A stretch of 9,921 bases of DNA from Oscillospiraceae bacterium (GTDB lineage: Bacteria > Bacillota_A > Clostridia > Oscillospirales > CAG-272), in the NCBI GenBank assembly GCA_015063445.1, contig SVUD01000056.1:1-9921 (forward strand). Direction: 5' to 3'. The notes beneath the pieces were generated by a model, which saw only the letters and a program-made list of their open reading frames with translations, was not told where the DNA came from and ran no database searches. How positions within the stretch are numbered: the stretch's first letter is position 1; every line of letters begins with the position of its first letter. Below are positions 9,029-9,921 of this stretch, one piece after another. The position numbers and the translations under genes are program-made.

Positions 9029-9057
9029 ATTATACCACGTGTGCGCACGCATGTCAA
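9029..9057 (-). promoter_or_regulatory. Perfect consensus sigma-A promoter of the ABC/surface-protein operon
   Basis: Read leftward, the -35 box TTGACA (9057-9052) and the -10 box TATAAT (9034-9029) both match the consensus fully, with the ideal 17-nt spacer. Transcription should begin near 9022, giving a leader of about 95 nt before the ATPase start. The spacer holds two overlapping perfect palindromes, CACGTG (9036-9041) and GTGCGCAC (9041-9048). A third, CACATGTG (8986-8993), lies about 30 nt into the leader. These could be operators, because a promoter this strong without a repressor would be expected to be always on. The leader also allows a small hairpin, GGGGC at 8985-8981 with GCCCC at 8960-8956. 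Confidence 0.85.
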
Positions 9058-9061
9058 GTCG

Positions 9062-9138
9062 AAAAAAGCGAAAAACAGCCAAAAAAGGCTAAAAATGGCG
9101 AAAAATCAAAAACGCCAAAAAGAAAAAATGCGTAAAAA
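9062..9138. promoter_or_regulatory. Phased A-tracts upstream of the operon promoter (likely curved DNA / UP element)
   Basis: Runs of five to six A begin at 9062, 9071, 9081, 9091 and 9101, three of the intervals being exactly 10 bp, followed by less regular runs at 9108, 9117, 9123 and 9134. A-tracts in phase with the helix are known to bend DNA. They start 5 bp upstream of the -35 box of the leftward promoter, where an UP element or bent DNA can strengthen RNA polymerase binding. Small inverted repeats (AGCC/GGCT at 9077-9090 and GGCG/CGCC at 9097-9116) lie between the runs. Confidence 0.6.
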
Positions 9139-9147
9139 TACGCATTT
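9117..9147 (-). terminator. Leftward-facing terminator-like hairpin
   Basis: A perfect 9-bp stem (9126-9134 with 9139-9147, centred on TGCG/CGCA) has a 4-nt loop. On the minus strand it is followed by a U-rich tail from 9125 to 9117. On the plus strand the sequence after the stem is not T-rich, so it should act on leftward transcripts. No gene is seen to its right on that strand, so it may insulate the operon or end an unrecognised small RNA. The fold is clear; the function is inferred. Confidence 0.45.
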
Positions 9148-9458
9148 ATCTGTGTAAATAATTATTTACTAAATAAAGAATTTTAACACTTAAGTTTACA
9201 TTTTAATGATTTTATAAAAAAGCGGGATAAGATTATGTAAAATTAAAGTGACAAAAAGTGAACAGCAAAAATATTTTTTCAAAAATAGATAAACAAGGCG
9301 TTTTTTGCGTTAACTGTCGCATTGGCTCTAAGAATGTCTAAAGGGAGAACGTGTAAGGAAAAGAAACAGTAAGAAAGAATTCCGAGCTCCGCTCCCACAA
9401 AAATTGAAAGGAAGGAAAAAAACAAAAAAATAAAGGAGAAAATATTTTTGCAAAGATA
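9148..9458. other. AT-rich intergenic stretch with no supported gene
   Basis: No reading frame here has both a plausible start and a ribosome binding site. The stretch is A/T-rich with a purine-rich, A-tract part from about 9405 to 9447, just upstream of the rightward promoter, that may work as an UP element. The only ordered structure I find is the palindrome at 9154-9169. Confidence 0.6.
9154..9169. repeat. 16-bp perfect palindrome
   Basis: GTAAATAATTATTTAC reads the same on both strands. It could be a dimeric-regulator site between the two divergent promoters. In DNA this AT-rich, a chance origin is also possible. Confidence 0.4.
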
Positions 9459-9487
9459 TTGACATCGATTTAAAAATATGGTATCAT
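9459..9487 (+). promoter_or_regulatory. Strong sigma-A promoter of the leader RNA and tRNA-Ser
   Basis: TTGACA (9459-9464) and TATCAT (9482-9487) are separated by the ideal 17 nt; only one base departs from consensus. A-tracts lie directly upstream. Transcription should start near 9493-9495, at the GG that opens the structured leader. It is divergent from the ABC operon promoter and about 400 bp away. Confidence 0.82.
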
Positions 9488-9493
9488 ATACGG

Positions 9494-9794
9494 GCGAGTG
9501 TGCGAAACACAAGCTTCAAAAATACGCAGGCTTATTTCGGCTTTGCCGAATTTTGCGAACCGGATTCGTCTTCGACGAGCCATTTTCTAAAATCACAATT
9601 TAATAGTAATTTACAATCCAAAAAGGCTGTAACGGAATATCTCGTCAAAGACGAGAATACCCACACTCGTCACTGGTGAGCAAGCTCCCCGATGACTTCG
9701 TGGGGTATGCGAAGCGGATTCTGAAAAATGAATTTTTCAGAGCCGTGTAGATATTCTCTGCATATAACCGCAGCCCTATGGGTTGCAGTTATAT
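9494..9794 (+). ncRNA. Structured non-coding leader upstream of tRNA-Ser, family not recognised
   Basis: About 300 nt lie between the predicted start of transcription and the tRNA, with no ribosome-bound reading frame but many inverted repeats. Hairpins include TTCGGC/GCCGAA (about 9536-9550), GGATTCGTC/GACGAGCC (9562-9581), TCTCGTC/GACGAGA with an AAA loop (9640-9656), a 9-bp TCTGAAAAA stem with a TGAA loop (9720-9741), and a long hairpin at 9758-9798. Longer-range pairs are GGAATATCT at 9634-9642 with AGATATTCT at 9749-9757, and the RNA 5' end (9493-9502) with 9662-9671. Some of these exclude each other. It lacks the SRP domain IV core, the RNase P and tmRNA signatures and the T-box motif. 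It may be a separate small RNA, a processed tRNA leader with a regulatory fold, or a dispersed repeat inserted before the tRNA. Confidence 0.45.
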
Positions 9795-9798
9795 GCAG
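9758..9798 (+). repeat. Long imperfect inverted repeat overlapping the tRNA-Ser 5' end
   Basis: The left arm CTGCATATAAC (9758-9768) pairs perfectly over 11 bp with GTTATATGCAG (9788-9798). Inside, after a C/A mismatch, GCAGCCC pairs with GGGTTGC over 7 bp (one G-U), leaving the 3-nt loop TAT. The right arm includes GCAG, bases 1-4 of the tRNA, so this hairpin and the tRNA acceptor stem cannot form together. Confidence 0.8.
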
Positions 9799-9882
9799 GA
9801 ATATCGAAGCGGTCACAACGAGGCGGTCTTGAAAACCGTTTGCCCAAAAGGCACGGGGGTTCGAATCCCTCTTCCTGCGCCA
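9795..9882 (+). tRNA. tRNA-Ser (anticodon UGA)
   Basis: The 88-nt gene folds as a class II tRNA. The 7-bp acceptor stem is GCAGGAA (9795-9801) with TTCCTGC (9872-9878). The D-arm has a 3-bp stem TCG/CGA and a GCGGTCA loop. The anticodon arm GCGGT-CTTGAAA-ACCGT puts TGA at 9830-9832. A long variable arm, TGCC/GGCA, is typical of Ser. The T-arm carries TTCGAAT. Discriminator G (9879) fits serine tRNAs, and the CCA at 9880-9882 is encoded. It reads UCA and other UCN codons. It is the last gene of the transcript starting near 9494 and is followed at once by a terminator. Confidence 0.97.
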
Positions 9883-9890
9883 TAAAAACG

Positions 9891-9921
9891 AACACCATCC
9901 CTCGTGGATGGTGTTTATTTT
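9891..9921 (+). terminator. Rho-independent terminator after tRNA-Ser
   Basis: A perfect 10-bp stem, AACACCATCC (9891-9900) with GGATGGTGTT (9906-9915), has the 5-nt loop CTCGT and is followed by TATTTT to the window edge. It starts 8 nt after the tRNA CCA. Confidence 0.93.

Noticed and set aside
9279..9512. 77-codon minus-strand frame with a hydrophobic middle
   Set aside because: It opens with TTG without a ribosome binding site and overlaps the plus-strand promoter. Its hydrophobic part comes from A/T runs read as Phe/Ile/Leu.
9536..9556. Terminator at TTCGGC-TTT-GCCGAA followed by TTTT
   Set aside because: The stem is only 6 bp and the T-run is 4 nt before GC-containing sequence. It may attenuate weakly, but I do not call it a terminator.
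9494..9794. SRP RNA, since this gene can neighbour tRNA-Ser in Firmicutes
   Set aside because: The conserved domain IV core (GGAAGC loop) is absent, and the fold is branched rather than one long rod.
9494..9794. T-box or other known riboswitch
   Set aside because: There is no T-box antiterminator motif and no protein gene downstream, and I recognise no other ligand-binding consensus.

Overview
The window looks like a piece of a Firmicutes chromosome, probably an uncultured gut-type Clostridia. This is an inference from several observations: AGGAG/GGAGG ribosome binding sites, consensus sigma-A-type promoters (one perfect, one near-perfect), a tRNA-Ser with an encoded CCA, a lipoprotein signal peptide, and large exported proteins rich in bacterial Ig-like modules. 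I cannot place the genus.

From about 9057 down to position 1, on the minus strand, lies what appears to be one operon. It is driven by a perfect TTGACA-N17-TATAAT promoter whose upstream side carries A-tracts spaced about one helical turn apart. The order is: an ABC ATPase (8926-8195), a roughly 12-helix ABC permease overlapping it by 4 bp (8198-6531), a 1065-residue membrane-anchored or secreted protein with Ig-like modules followed by a candidate beta-helix (6488-3291), and a lipoprotein of more than 1077 residues that runs off the left edge (3232-1). The lipoprotein is a chain of Ig-like and InlB-like modules. I see no strong terminator or internal promoter in the 42-nt and 58-nt gaps. The simplest reading is a two-subunit exporter co-expressed with two giant surface proteins that it may secrete, assemble or respond to. 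The substrate and role are unknown.

From about 8927 to 9458 there is no supported gene. The stretch holds the operon promoter and leader, the phased A-tracts, a leftward-facing terminator-like hairpin and a 16-bp perfect palindrome in AT-rich DNA.

From 9459 to the right edge, on the plus strand, a strong promoter (TTGACA-N17-TATCAT) starts a transcript of about 300 nt of unusually structured, apparently non-coding RNA that leads into tRNA-Ser(UGA) at 9795-9882 and ends at a clear Rho-independent terminator. The leader contains several alternative pairings and a long hairpin whose 3' arm takes in the first four bases of the mature tRNA. This leader is the least explained part of the window.
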